From Bacteroidota bacterium (GTDB taxonomy: Bacteria > Bacteroidota > Rhodothermia > Rhodothermales > UBA10348), in NCBI GenBank assembly GCA_029262855.1, contig JAJCYP010000022.1, forward strand, positions 1 through 64,000: DNA of 64,000 nucleotides, written 5' to 3'. Made by a program: the position numbers and the translations under genes. Below are positions 27,395-36,046 of this stretch, piece after piece (positions within the stretch are counted from its first letter, which is position 1; each line of letters starts with the position of its first letter). The notes under the pieces were generated by a model. It did not search any database. It had not been told where the DNA came from and saw nothing but the letters and a program-made list of their open reading frames with translations.

Positions 27395-27415
27395 CTCCTG
27401 GGTGACCCGGCTGGA

Positions 27416-28132
27416 TCAGCCTGGGAAGCGAATCCGGAACCGAACCCAGGCCCTGATGGGAATCGATTTCCGGCCTTTCAGCAGGTAGGCCGGCTGCCAC
27501 CGCATGGCCATGGTCGTATGCAGGCCGATCAGGTCCAGCGTTGGCTGGACCCCACCCAAGAGTTCAATGGCCAGTGGCGTGCCCTCCTCGGAGACATAGA
27601 CCTGAAACGAGACGGCGCGACCCGCGGCGGTCATCTTAAGCGAATCGGGAATCTCCACCGAGATGTCCTGTCCGAGTTTCAGGACGGTGCGCGGCTCATG
27701 GAAGTGCCGATATATCGCCCGGTAGCCCTCGCGTTTGAACCTCGCAACGTCACCGGCCGCATCCTGGCTGGTCCCCGCCTTCTTAATCTTCGGGGAAACC
27801 AGGCTGTCGAATAGTGAGTCAACCACCTCGGGCTGATTCCGGAATAGCGGCAGCAGGCTCTGTTTCACGTAGCGAATCATCCGATCCTCGCCGACCGTGT
27901 ACTGCTCCGACAGGGGCCGGGTGGCGTCGTAGATGACTTCGGCCATGTGGATTCCCATGGCCTGCAGTGTCTCGAGATCCCGGAAGGCCTCAAGCGTGTC
28001 GACGCCCGACACCCACCAGCGTCCCTGGGAGTTGGAAACCCATCCAGAGGGAAGCTCCAGATCGAGACCTCGTTCCGCGATACACCCGCACAGCAGGATC
28101 GGAATCAGAAAGACGAGAAGTTGTCGGCGCAC
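27416..28132 (-). CDS. Lipoprotein with TonB C-terminal-like domain
   Basis: A start at GTG 28132 gives a compact lipoprotein signal (RRQLLVFLIPILLCGC); TTG 28162 is an alternative. The middle part is helical (residues 60-150) and resembles no family I know. The last 70 residues (VSFQVYVSEEGTPLAIELLG, then MAMRWQPAYLLKGRKSIPI) follow the TonB C-terminal pattern. The protein has a lipid anchor instead of the usual inner-membrane helix and Pro-rich arm, so it is unlikely to be a standard energy transducer. Confidence 0.7.
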   Translation of the reverse strand: MRRQLLVFLIPILLCGCIAERGLDLELPSGWVSNSQGRWWVSGVDTLEAFRDLETLQAMGIHMAEVIYDATRPLSEQYTVGEDRMIRYVKQSLLPLFRNQPEVVDSLFDSLVSPKIKKAGTSQDAAGDVARFKREGYRAIYRHFHEPRTVLKLGQDISVEIPDSLKMTAAGRAVSFQVYVSEEGTPLAIELLGGVQPTLDLIGLHTTMAMRWQPAYLLKGRKSIPIRAWVRFRIRFPG

Positions 28133-28204
28133 AGAGTGTCTGGTGGGCGGAGGGGGCAGCAAATGGACCGTCTGGGTCCCAAAAAGTTGCGGCTGGCCCG
28201 GCGC

Positions 28205-28711
28205 TCAGGCCTGGGCTGGCTTTCCCTCGGCGGTGTCCGCCAGACGCACGAAGAACCGGCGGCGGTCCATGGCGACAACGCGAACCCAACTGCCGGTGGC
28301 TATGAACTCGCCTTCTGTGGCGACTTCAATCCGGTTGCCCTCAATCTCGACAACACCTGTCGGCCGAAGCGGCGTAATGGCAAGCCCCTTCTTTCCCAGA
28401 TAGCTGGATCGCTGTCCCGTTTCAAGAGGCTCCTCACCGCTACCCCGCCCGAGGCTTGTCGACAGGACGAATCGCTCCCAGGCGCCTGACCGCCACATGG
28501 CCCAGAACATGAGTGCGCAGGCCCCGGAGGCTCCGAGCAACGTGATGACCCCACCCAGAGGGCCCGATTCAGTGAACACGTAGCCAATGGCAAAAACTAT
28601 CACCACCAGCCCAATGATTCCGAACACATTGATCCCCGGCACGAGGTAAACCTCGATCGCGATCAGCGCCAGACCCAGCGCAATCAGGCCTATGGGAATT
28701 AACAGTTCCAT
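28205..28711 (-). CDS. NfeD-family membrane protein, short form
   Basis: This 168-residue protein has three or four transmembrane helices in the first 95 residues (PIGLIALGLALIAIEVYLVPG, VFGIIGLVVIVFAIGY) and an OB-fold tail (KGLAITPLRPTGVVEIEGNRIEVATEGEFI), as in NfeD1a/NfeD2. Such proteins pair with stomatin-like membrane proteins. Here it lies downstream of the long NfeD protein, separated by about 130 bp. No stomatin gene is adjacent. Confidence 0.85.
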   Translation of the reverse strand: MELLIPIGLIALGLALIAIEVYLVPGINVFGIIGLVVIVFAIGYVFTESGPLGGVITLLGASGACALMFWAMWRSGAWERFVLSTSLGRGSGEEPLETGQRSSYLGKKGLAITPLRPTGVVEIEGNRIEVATEGEFIATGSWVRVVAMDRRRFFVRLADTAEGKPAQA

Positions 28712-28840
28712 ATGGGCAATGTGGGAGGGAGTCTACGGGTCAACATGGCAATGTTGCACCCCGTGAGGTGAATGCTTTGGCTGGAGGCCGAGTGGTCTCC
28801 GTGAAGAACGAAACGTCCGCCTGCCGGAAGGGTGTTGAGC

Positions 28841-30217
28841 CTACGACGGGACCGTGATCTCGCGCACCTCGACGCGACTGCCTCGGACGCGAACGACGCG
28901 AATATCGGCGCCTTTTTCGATGTACTCCCCGGCCGTCATGACATCGATTCGGCGGTCGTTGATCATGGCAATCCCCGCCGGCCGCAGTGTAGTCAGGGCC
29001 TTGCCGACCTGCCCGTTCAGCGTGTCATCCGTGGCGGCGGAGGTAAAGCCGGCGGCGCTTCCAAGCTCCGGCGCAAGGACCAGCTGGTTGAAACGCGAAG
29101 ACTGGGGAAGCCATCGCGCTCCCATGACCAGCATGACCACCAGCAGTACCATGGTGATGGCCAGCGTCCAGACGGCCGAGCCCACTGCCTCGAGACTCGG
29201 GAAGTCCAGTCCCACATTTCCGATGAGGGAAACGCCCAGCGAGAAGACCACCAGCGCCAGTCCGCTCAGGCCTGCGATTCCGAATCCAGGAAAGACGAAC
29301 AGTTCCACCAGGAGCAGGCCGACCCCCAGAACAAACAGGATCAACTCCCAGGACTCCACGAGTCCCAAGATATAGTGGGGCCCAAAGAAGAGGGCGGCGC
29401 CAATCAGGGCCATCAGCCCGGGGAATCCGACCCCTGGGGTCTGCAACTCGAAGTACAGCCCGCCCAGCATCATCAGCATGAGAATGGACTGAACCACCGG
29501 CGATCCGAAGAAGCGGAGCGTCGCTTCCAGACGCGTGGCATTGTGATTCACGATTCGGTCGTCGGTCAGTTCGAGGGCTTCCTTGAGCCTGTCCATGTTG
29601 TCGATGACCGCGTCAGCCACACCGAATTCCAGGGCTTCTGTCGCGGACAGGGTCAGGACCTGACCGCTGGGAGAAATACCGGGGACTTCCAGCTCCTCGT
29701 CCACCATGGCCTCGGCAATGTCGGGGTTCTTGCCATTGGCCTCGGCCGTCGAACGCATGAGTCCCCGCATGTAGCTCTGGTACTTGTCCGGGGCCGCCTC
29801 GCCCCCGACCCCCTCGACCACCGTAGCGGCGCCGATGGAGGCGCCCGGGACCATGACAATGCGATCCGCGGCGTAGGAAATGAGGGCCCCCGCGCTCGCC
29901 GCATTCTTGTTGATGAAGGCAATGGTCACCATCGGCGCATCGAGAATCGCCTTCCGGATCTGATCAGCCGCATCTACGAGGCCTCCAAAGGTATCCACGT
30001 GGAAGATTACGGCTGCGGCACCGGCTTTCTCGGCGTCGGACAGCGCGCGATCGAGGTAGGAAGCCAACCCGTTGTCGATCATTCCCTCCACCGGGACCAC
30101 ATAGACGGGCCCTTCTGGAAGGACCGGGATCCAGGTGTAGGCGGCACTCTGTGCCCGGGCCGGGAGAACGGATGCCAAGGTGAGCAGAAACAGGGAGGCG
30201 AATCGCATGATCGTCAT
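28841..30217 (-). CDS. NfeD1b: membrane-bound ClpP-class serine protease with NfeD domain
   Basis: The 458-residue protein has a signal peptide, a ClpP-like serine protease domain (about 35-235), four or five helices (235-365) and an OB-fold tail. The catalytic Ser is in NKNAASAGALIS and the Lys in APDKYQSYMRGLM. Characterised relatives cut stomatin-like proteins, and the protease faces the periplasm. The ATG at 30217 overlaps the upstream stop (ATGA); an in-frame ATG at 30208 gives a better signal peptide start. Confidence 0.88.
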   Translation of the reverse strand: MTIMRFASLFLLTLASVLPARAQSAAYTWIPVLPEGPVYVVPVEGMIDNGLASYLDRALSDAEKAGAAAVIFHVDTFGGLVDAADQIRKAILDAPMVTIAFINKNAASAGALISYAADRIVMVPGASIGAATVVEGVGGEAAPDKYQSYMRGLMRSTAEANGKNPDIAEAMVDEELEVPGISPSGQVLTLSATEALEFGVADAVIDNMDRLKEALELTDDRIVNHNATRLEATLRFFGSPVVQSILMLMMLGGLYFELQTPGVGFPGLMALIGAALFFGPHYILGLVESWELILFVLGVGLLLVELFVFPGFGIAGLSGLALVVFSLGVSLIGNVGLDFPSLEAVGSAVWTLAITMVLLVVMLVMGARWLPQSSRFNQLVLAPELGSAAGFTSAATDDTLNGQVGKALTTLRPAGIAMINDRRIDVMTAGEYIEKGADIRVVRVRGSRVEVREITVPS

Positions 30218-30951
30218 GGTTCGATGAGAACCGGCGTTCCCACGTGGATGAAGTCCCAGAGGCTGTCAATCGAATCGTTTTCGATGGCAATGCATCCCTG
30301 TGTCCAATTGGCGCGACGACCGGTGCCGTCTCCATGGATCTCAATGAAACCGCCGAGACTGGTATTCATCGGTGGCATCGAAAACAGCGAATCGGCCCTC
30401 ACAATGGCCCGATACTCAGAGTTGGAGATCAGTTGGTCGCGCAGCCCACGCACCGCATCCTCCCGGTTGGGATAGTTCAGCACAAAGGCCCGGTGAAACG
30501 CGCTCGCCGGGTTCTTTCGTACTACGTGGAAAATGCCGTCCGGGGTTCGCCAGTGATCCGGATCATCGCTCGAGCCCCGCTTGACCTTGTCGGAGAAGAA
30601 GTTGTACCCCAGATCGGCGGGGAGTCGGCGAATCAGGACGTCGCCGCGGTACACGAACAAGGTTTGGGTCTTCTTGGAGATCCGAATCCACACATTCGAA
30701 ATGTCGGCGCTGCGAACCAGACCCCGTGCACCATCTGCCGTCTTGACCTCCACCCACGACGAATCTCCTCCGATCCGGAATACCGGCTCACGGAGACTGA
30801 GCGAGACATAGGGCTTCGTCGTATCACTCCGCGCATAGATGGTCGCATCTGACCGCACCGCATAGTAGAGGCCGGCGTCCTCGGGTGACTGACCGAGGAC
30901 GGCAGGGGGCGCTGACGCGGCCAGGGCAGCCAACGCCAGCACCAACGTCAA
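30214..30951 (-). CDS. L,D-transpeptidase (YkuD) with SH3-like N-domain
   Basis: The best start is TTG 30951, overlapping the TGA of the upstream gene (TTGA). This gives 245 residues beginning with a signal peptide (LALAALAASAPPAVLGQ). An SH3-like stretch (YYAVRSDATIYARSD, WVEVKTADGARGLVRS) precedes the YkuD domain with the active-site pattern IEIHGDG and TQGCIAIENDSID (catalytic Cys). The enzyme would cross-link or modify peptidoglycan, or anchor proteins to it, in the periplasm. The frame is open farther upstream but overlaps the HAD gene there. Confidence 0.87.
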   Translation of the reverse strand: MTLVLALAALAASAPPAVLGQSPEDAGLYYAVRSDATIYARSDTTKPYVSLSLREPVFRIGGDSSWVEVKTADGARGLVRSADISNVWIRISKKTQTLFVYRGDVLIRRLPADLGYNFFSDKVKRGSSDDPDHWRTPDGIFHVVRKNPASAFHRAFVLNYPNREDAVRGLRDQLISNSEYRAIVRADSLFSMPPMNTSLGGFIEIHGDGTGRRANWTQGCIAIENDSIDSLWDFIHVGTPVLIEP

Positions 30952-31706
30952 TGGGGAGATGTGCGATTTTTTTCTATACACGCCTGTACGGCTTCCAGAA
31001 CACCTGCTGACACACCACCCCGCGTAACGGTTCCGGCGGCCGCACGTACTTCCGGGGTGCCGTTGGCCGGCGAGAAGCTGCTCCCGACAATCTTGATGGC
31101 GCCCAGGTCTCCGTTTGTGTCGCCGATGAAGGCCATTTCGCCCACCGAGATTCCCATTTCCGAGGCCAACCAGGCAAGTCCCTGCGCCTTGGTAAGGGTT
31201 CCCAGCATCACGTCCACGGAGATGGGGGTGTAGGCAACCACAAACTCCGGGTGCTTGGCCTCTATGAAACGCGTCGTTGCTTCCACCGCGCGCTCGATTT
31301 CGAGTACCTCGGCACCAATAACACCCGCCTGCGTGTGCTTGCCCCGATCCACTGCCAGCGTGGTCCCCTGAACGAGTCCTTCGAGCCAGGTCTGGATATC
31401 CTCGACCGCATCGGCGGCTCCTGCACTGAAATCCGCATGCCACCGGCGAACTCCGGAGACAGGAAAGTACATGCCCGCGCCGGCCTCGAAGAGGAAGGGT
31501 TCGGTTATTCCGAGTGCCTGTGCCACGGCTTCCGCGTAGCCCAACGGACGCCCCGTGCAGAGCGTGAAGGCCGGCGGTGTGTCCGGGACCCCTCGCAGGG
31601 ACCCCTCCCCTACGAGCGTTTTCAACAGCCGAAAATGCTCGAGGTTGAACGGGACGTACGGTTCAGCCAGGCAACCGTCTACGTCGGAGACAAAGAGTCT
31701 GATCAT
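30948..31706 (-). CDS. HAD-family (subclass IIB) phosphatase
   Basis: The 252-residue soluble protein has motif I FVSDVDGCLAE, motif II FTLCTGRPLGYA, a cap region, Lys in LTKAQGLAWLAS and motif IV AFIGDTNGDLGAIKI. Subclass IIB members act on sugar phosphates or phosphoglycolate; the substrate is not decided. It starts 6 bp after fabI, and its stop overlaps the next start, so it belongs to the fabI-HAD-transpeptidase-NfeD run. Confidence 0.83.
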   Translation of the reverse strand: MIRLFVSDVDGCLAEPYVPFNLEHFRLLKTLVGEGSLRGVPDTPPAFTLCTGRPLGYAEAVAQALGITEPFLFEAGAGMYFPVSGVRRWHADFSAGAADAVEDIQTWLEGLVQGTTLAVDRGKHTQAGVIGAEVLEIERAVEATTRFIEAKHPEFVVAYTPISVDVMLGTLTKAQGLAWLASEMGISVGEMAFIGDTNGDLGAIKIVGSSFSPANGTPEVRAAAGTVTRGGVSAGVLEAVQACIEKNRTSPH

Positions 31707-31712
31707 GCGTGG

Positions 31713-32552
31713 TCAGTCGCCCAGCGCCTTGTCGTTCAGCACCTCGTTGAGGTTCTCAACCAGCAGGTCCGAGATGCCCATCGAGCTGAAGCCGCCGTCA
31801 TGATAGAGTGTCTGCATGGTCACCATCCGGGTGAGGTCACTCAACAGCGAAACCGTGTAGTCGGCGCAGGATTCGGAGTCGGCGTTGCCGAGAGGGGCGA
31901 GCCGCTCGGCGAATTCGTACATGGCGTTGAATCCGGTGATGCCAGAGCCTGCCGTGGTCTTGGTCGGACTCTGACTGATGGCGTTGATACGAATCCCGCG
32001 AGTACCCAGCCGGTAGCCGTAGGACCGGACGATGCTTTCCAGCAGCGCCTTGGCGTCACCCATTTCGGAGTACTTCGAGAACACGCGCTGTGCACCGATA
32101 TAGGAGAGGGCTACAACCGAACCGCCGTCCCGGAGCGCGCCCGTCTGCTCGGCCGCGTGGACTGTTCGGTGCAGCGAGATGGCGGAGATGTCCAGGGTCT
32201 TGTGGTACCACTCGTACTTGAGGTCCTCGTAGGGCCGGTTCTTCCGGACATTCATACCCATGCCGATGGAGTGGACGATGAAGTCTACGCCGCCGTACGT
32301 CTCCTTGGCCTCGTTGAAGAGGGCCGCGAGATCGTCGTCGTCTGTGGCGTCCGCCCAGACGATCTTGGCGCCCGTCTTGTCCGCCAACTCGTCCAGGCCG
32401 CCGAGTTTCTGGGCGACCGGGGCGTTGGAGAGGATGAACCGACCGCCTTCGCGGTGAACCGCCTCAGCGATTTTCCAGGCGAGGGAAGAGTCGTTGAGGG
32501 CGCCGAAAATGACGCCAGTCTTGCCTTCCAGAATTCCGGGTCCCTTGGCCAT
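31713..32552 (-). CDS. fabI: Enoyl-[acyl-carrier-protein] reductase (NADH)
   Basis: FabI performs the last reduction of the fatty-acid elongation cycle. The 279-residue protein (ATG 32552) shows KTGVIFGALNDSSLAWKIA at the cofactor site, HSIGMG and the catalytic Tyr-Lys pair in FSKYSEMGDAKALLES, then INAISQSPTKTTAGSG. It is the first gene of a minus-strand run. The upstream in-frame ATG at 32597 adds 15 atypical residues. Confidence 0.95.
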   Translation of the reverse strand: MAKGPGILEGKTGVIFGALNDSSLAWKIAEAVHREGGRFILSNAPVAQKLGGLDELADKTGAKIVWADATDDDDLAALFNEAKETYGGVDFIVHSIGMGMNVRKNRPYEDLKYEWYHKTLDISAISLHRTVHAAEQTGALRDGGSVVALSYIGAQRVFSKYSEMGDAKALLESIVRSYGYRLGTRGIRINAISQSPTKTTAGSGITGFNAMYEFAERLAPLGNADSESCADYTVSLLSDLTRMVTMQTLYHDGGFSSMGISDLLVENLNEVLNDKALGD

Positions 32553-32618
32553 GTATACTCGCTGAGGTGGGTTCGACGTGTGCCAGAGAATACGCACTGG
32601 CGCCCGTCTCTGGAACGT

Positions 32619-33440
32619 CTAGAACCGAATCCGGGACATGGGTTCTACCAGTTCCAGCATTCGGTCGTGGATCTGGCCGTTGGAGGCCACCACCTGACGG
32701 GAGAAGGCCGCGTCTGGACTTCCGGCGTAGTCGGTCACCCTGCCGCCTGCACATTCGACCAGCAGCATGCCGGCGGCAACATCCCACGGAGCGAGGCCGG
32801 TCTCGAAAAAACCGTCGAAACGGCCTGAGGCCACCCAGGCCAGATCCACGGCAGCGGATCCCGGCCGGCGGACACCCTGGGCCTCCCGCATGAAGTCCTT
32901 CAGGACGGCCAGATAGGCATCGACATGCGCGAACTCGCGATACGGGAAACCGGTCGTAACCAACGCATCTCCCAGGAAATCGACCGTGCTTGCGTGGACT
33001 GGCCGACCGTTGAGCAGCACCGGGCGGCCACGAACCCCGGTGAAGAGCTCGTCACGGGATACGTCATAGACGACGCCGACCAGCATGTCGGCCCCCCGCT
33101 GGATGCCAATCGAGACCGCATAGGGAGGCACGCCATGCGTGAAATTGGTGGTGCCGTCAATCGGGTCAATGATCCACCGCCAGTCCGACTCGGCCACGCT
33201 CGGTTGGAGATCGTGCTCCTCATCTTCTTCTGCGAGCACATGATGGCTTGGGAAAGTGGCCTGAATGGCCGATACGATGATGGACTGGGCGCGCTTGTCT
33301 ACCTCCGTCACCAAATCATGCAGGCCTTTCGCCGAAATATCGTCCGGCTCTACGTGTCCCGACTCACTTCTGATGAGTCGTCCCGCGGTCAGTGCGGCTG
33401 CAATGGCCGTGTCGAGAACACGGGCGGTAACGTCTGGCAT
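32619..33440 (-). CDS. Inositol-monophosphatase-family phosphatase
   Basis: The 273-residue enzyme (ATG 33440) has all Mg-site motifs of the family: VLAEEDEEHD, WIIDPIDGTTNFTHG and GLAPWDVAAGMLLVECAGG. Members act on inositol phosphate, 3'-phosphoadenosine phosphate or histidinol phosphate (HisN). The his cluster in this window has no histidinol-phosphatase, so HisN is one candidate role, but nothing in the sequence or position proves it. The gene lies 66 bp upstream of fabI. Confidence 0.87.
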   Translation of the reverse strand: MPDVTARVLDTAIAAALTAGRLIRSESGHVEPDDISAKGLHDLVTEVDKRAQSIIVSAIQATFPSHHVLAEEDEEHDLQPSVAESDWRWIIDPIDGTTNFTHGVPPYAVSIGIQRGADMLVGVVYDVSRDELFTGVRGRPVLLNGRPVHASTVDFLGDALVTTGFPYREFAHVDAYLAVLKDFMREAQGVRRPGSAAVDLAWVASGRFDGFFETGLAPWDVAAGMLLVECAGGRVTDYAGSPDAAFSRQVVASNGQIHDRMLELVEPMSRIRF

Positions 33441-33487
33441 GGCGGGTCTCCGGGAATCCTGTCCTGTATCGAAGCGTATCGTCGCCC

Positions 33488-34399
33488 ATGAACCGGACGC
33501 CATCATACTTGGTCCACCGGCGAAGCCCGCGAGTGATTTTTCTCGCCGCCTTTGCCTCGCTTCTCATTCTGACCGGGTGTCTGGACAAGTCAGGTGAACT
33601 AGGCGTTGGTGAGGCCACGAAGGTCGACAGCGTGGCCACGCTCCTGAGCGGTGTCGATGACACGGCCTTTCGGGCCGCTTTCACGGGTATCAACGACTAC
33701 CGCTACACGCGCTATACCCGCACCGAACAGTTTGACACGGACGACTACCTGGTTGCCTTCCGGGAAAACGTCTACCGGGCAGGTTGGGAAGAAGGCGTTC
33801 GCCAGATCAACGTGCAGCAGGAAGACTCGGCGGGTACGTTCGATTTTGGCTTTTTCGACCGCTTCACCTCCAGCAACATGAGCGGACTGGACCCGGTGGA
33901 TCTGGTTCAGTACCTGCTTCCCGAGGATCCTCCGTATCTCCTGGGTAGAAACCGCGAGAAGTACGAGTGGCGTTTTCTACCCGACACGCTTCTCTGGGAC
34001 ACGCAGGCCAGAGTCATCGAGGTCAAGGCCCGCCGCTTCAAAGGCGATGGCGAGAACATCCGCAAGGTGCGACACTATGTGGATCGGACCACCAACGAGT
34101 TGATTGCGATGTATCTCGAGCGCATCGACCTCGCCCTCTTGTTCCGCGAGGAAAGTCAGTTCTACGTCCACATGAGGCGCGCAGATGACGGGAAGCTGGT
34201 GCCGCACAACACCCGGTTCCAGACCCATATTCGGACACCTTTCGAGACCGACAGCAAGTTCAGGACGGTCTCCACGTACTATGAATTGGAGCCAATTCCC
34301 AGCGTGGGCTCCGCGACCGTTGAGGCCGCATCGGAAGACGGCGTTACCCAAGGCGCGGTCAGTTCGGAAACCACGGGCGAAGCCCGGCCTGAGACCTGA
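33488..34399 (+). CDS. Lipoprotein of unknown function
   Basis: The 303-residue protein has a long n-region and a lipobox (LLILTGC). The mature part is rich in aromatic beta-strand patterns (YRYTRYTRTEQFDTDDYLVAF, YEWRFLPDTLLWD, VRHYVDRTTNELIAMYLER) similar in layout to LolA/RseB-like periplasmic folds. I do not recognise a family. Its 3' end overlaps the convergent TPR gene by 41 bp. Confidence 0.7.
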   Translation: MNRTPSYLVHRRSPRVIFLAAFASLLILTGCLDKSGELGVGEATKVDSVATLLSGVDDTAFRAAFTGINDYRYTRYTRTEQFDTDDYLVAFRENVYRAGWEEGVRQINVQQEDSAGTFDFGFFDRFTSSNMSGLDPVDLVQYLLPEDPPYLLGRNREKYEWRFLPDTLLWDTQARVIEVKARRFKGDGENIRKVRHYVDRTTNELIAMYLERIDLALLFREESQFYVHMRRADDGKLVPHNTRFQTHIRTPFETDSKFRTVSTYYELEPIPSVGSATVEAASEDGVTQGAVSSETTGEARPET

Positions 34400-35027
34400 G
34401 TTTGGCCAGATCGGGGTCAGACGTGACGTCTGAAGGCGAAACGGCCCCTTTTCCCAATCCGCTCGCCAGGGTCATGGTGGCCGCGTCAAGGCGGTTCTTT
34501 GCAACGAAGACCCTCGCCAGCTGCAGATAGGCTCCCGGTAACGAGTCGTCCTGTGCCAACGCCAGTCTTCCGAAGGCCTCGGCCTGATCCAGGTCGCCCA
34601 GCATCTGCGCGTTGTAGGACAGGCGAATGTGCAGCGCGGCTCCACTCGTAATCAGAGAGCCTGCTTTTTCGAGAGCGGAAACCGCCTCGCGGGCCGATCC
34701 TGCTGCCCGGTGAGTCTCGGAGAGCAGCAGCCAGGCCTCGCCATTCCCGGGCTGGAGCGCGACTGTTGCCGCGGCGTCCTCGACGGCTTCCTCTGGACGG
34801 CCGAGCGCCAACAACACCTCGCTGCGAAGCATCAGCGCCTCGGAGTCATCCGGAAGCGCCTCAATGACCGTATCGAGGCGGCTCTTCGCCTCGTGGAGGC
34901 TGGAGCCCGTGCGAAACGCCCGCTCAGCCCGATGGTACTGGAGCCTCAGTTCTGGAGGGCGTAAAATCTGACCCGGACTTTCGGTCGGGAGGCACAGGAA
35001 AAGAAGAGCGAGCAGCGCGATGCGCAT
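34359..35027 (-). CDS. Secreted TPR protein
   Basis: The 222-residue protein begins with a signal peptide (MRIALLALLFLCLPTESPG, then Q). It contains about four TPR units, for example ALMLRSEVLLALGRPEEAVE, AWLLLSETHRAAGSAREAV and AYLQLARVFVAKNRLDAATM. It is probably a periplasmic protein-interaction scaffold with unknown partners. It diverges from birA. Confidence 0.78.
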   Translation of the reverse strand: MRIALLALLFLCLPTESPGQILRPPELRLQYHRAERAFRTGSSLHEAKSRLDTVIEALPDDSEALMLRSEVLLALGRPEEAVEDAAATVALQPGNGEAWLLLSETHRAAGSAREAVSALEKAGSLITSGAALHIRLSYNAQMLGDLDQAEAFGRLALAQDDSLPGAYLQLARVFVAKNRLDAATMTLASGLGKGAVSPSDVTSDPDLAKLRSQAGLRPWFPN

Positions 35028-35110
35028 GGCGATAACGACAATCGGGATAACCCGAACCTTAGAGACAATAACCGTGCCCTCAAGGGCAGGCGCAAGCGCA
35101 TCCTCACCGT

Positions 35111-36046
35111 GTGGCGAAGCCGGCGCCCTTGCGCGGGACCCGGCCTCGGTGGAGCGTACACTTTACTGTTCAGCCCGATCCCGCATGTGGACACGCTCTC
35201 GTGCTTGACTGGCTTCACACAACGGGCCGGCTGCTGACAACACGCAGCCTGGGGCGGTCTATCGAGGGCTATCCGGAGATCGACTCGACGAATGCGCGCG
35301 GGTTGTCGTGGGCGGCCGAGGGTGCGCCTTCCGGGGCCGTGGTAGTCGCCGAATACCAATCTGCGGGACGCGGGCGATTGGGTCGCCGCTGGGTCGGCGG
35401 GCGTGGGGAGTCCCTGCTTTTTTCGGTCGTATTCAGGCCTGAGGGTCGGCCTGAGGGTCGCCCGGAGGCGGCGGGCCGAACTTCCGGGGCGAATCGTCCG
35501 GCCAATCACTTTGGCCTCCTGCCGCTGGCAGCGGGTCTCGCACTGCGCGACTCGGTCCAGAGCTATGTCGGAGACAAGACGGTCGATCTCAAGTGGCCCA
35601 ACGACCTGTTGGTCGGCGGCAGAAAGTGCGCGGGGGTACTCGTGGAGTCGGTGATCATACCAGGGCGAGAGCGCTGGGCGGTAGTTGGCGTCGGCCTGAA
35701 CGTGAACCAGCGTGACTTTGGGAGGGAGCTCTCGGGTCATGCGACGTCGCTGCGCCTCGCCGGTGGTCAAGAGGTGCCCCGACCGATTCTGCTGGCGCAG
35801 GTCCTGGGAGCGCTGGAGGAGCGGATTGAACAAATGGAATCCCACGCCGAAGAACTGGTTGCCGACTACGGCGCCGCCCTGCGGGGAACCGGGGACTCCG
35901 TGACGGTGGCGCAGGCCGACGGACGTGTGGTTCGAGGCACCCTCATGGGCATCGACTCAAGTGGAGCACTCCGCGTCTCCACGCAGGATCGGGATCACGT
36001 ATTCACGGCTGGCGAAGTAACACTGTCCAAGGCGATCCTGACATGA
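35111..36046 (+). CDS. birA: Biotin-[acetyl-CoA-carboxylase] ligase, class I (no HTH)
   Basis: BirA attaches biotin to the carboxyl-carrier protein. Motifs are IDSTNARGL, AGRGRLGRRWV (biotinyl-AMP loop), LKWPNDLLVGGRKCAGVLVE and VVGVGLNVNQ, followed by the C-terminal SH3-like domain. It has no N-terminal DNA-binding domain. The first 30 residues from ATG 35111 are atypical; GTG 35201 is a plausible start (281 residues). A tandem 12-bp duplication at 35436-35459 adds residues in a loop (PEGRPEGRPE). The coaX ATG overlaps the stop (ATGA). Confidence 0.9.
   Translation: MAKPAPLRGTRPRWSVHFTVQPDPACGHALVLDWLHTTGRLLTTRSLGRSIEGYPEIDSTNARGLSWAAEGAPSGAVVVAEYQSAGRGRLGRRWVGGRGESLLFSVVFRPEGRPEGRPEAAGRTSGANRPANHFGLLPLAAGLALRDSVQSYVGDKTVDLKWPNDLLVGGRKCAGVLVESVIIPGRERWAVVGVGLNVNQRDFGRELSGHATSLRLAGGQEVPRPILLAQVLGALEERIEQMESHAEELVADYGAALRGTGDSVTVAQADGRVVRGTLMGIDSSGALRVSTQDRDHVFTAGEVTLSKAILT
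35436..35459 (+). repeat. In-frame tandem 12-bp repeat in birA
   Basis: The unit ggcctgagggtc is present twice back to back. It adds four residues (the doubled PEGR) without a frame change, in the loop after FSVVFR. Confidence 0.8.

Noticed and set aside
28832-30475. 547-codon plus-strand frame opposite the NfeD gene
   Set aside because: Gln/His/Arg-rich shadow without domains; the minus-strand NfeD has catalytic residues and membrane helices.
31251-32828. 525-codon plus-strand frame opposite the HAD and fabI genes
   Set aside because: It spans two well-supported minus-strand genes and shows no recognisable domain.
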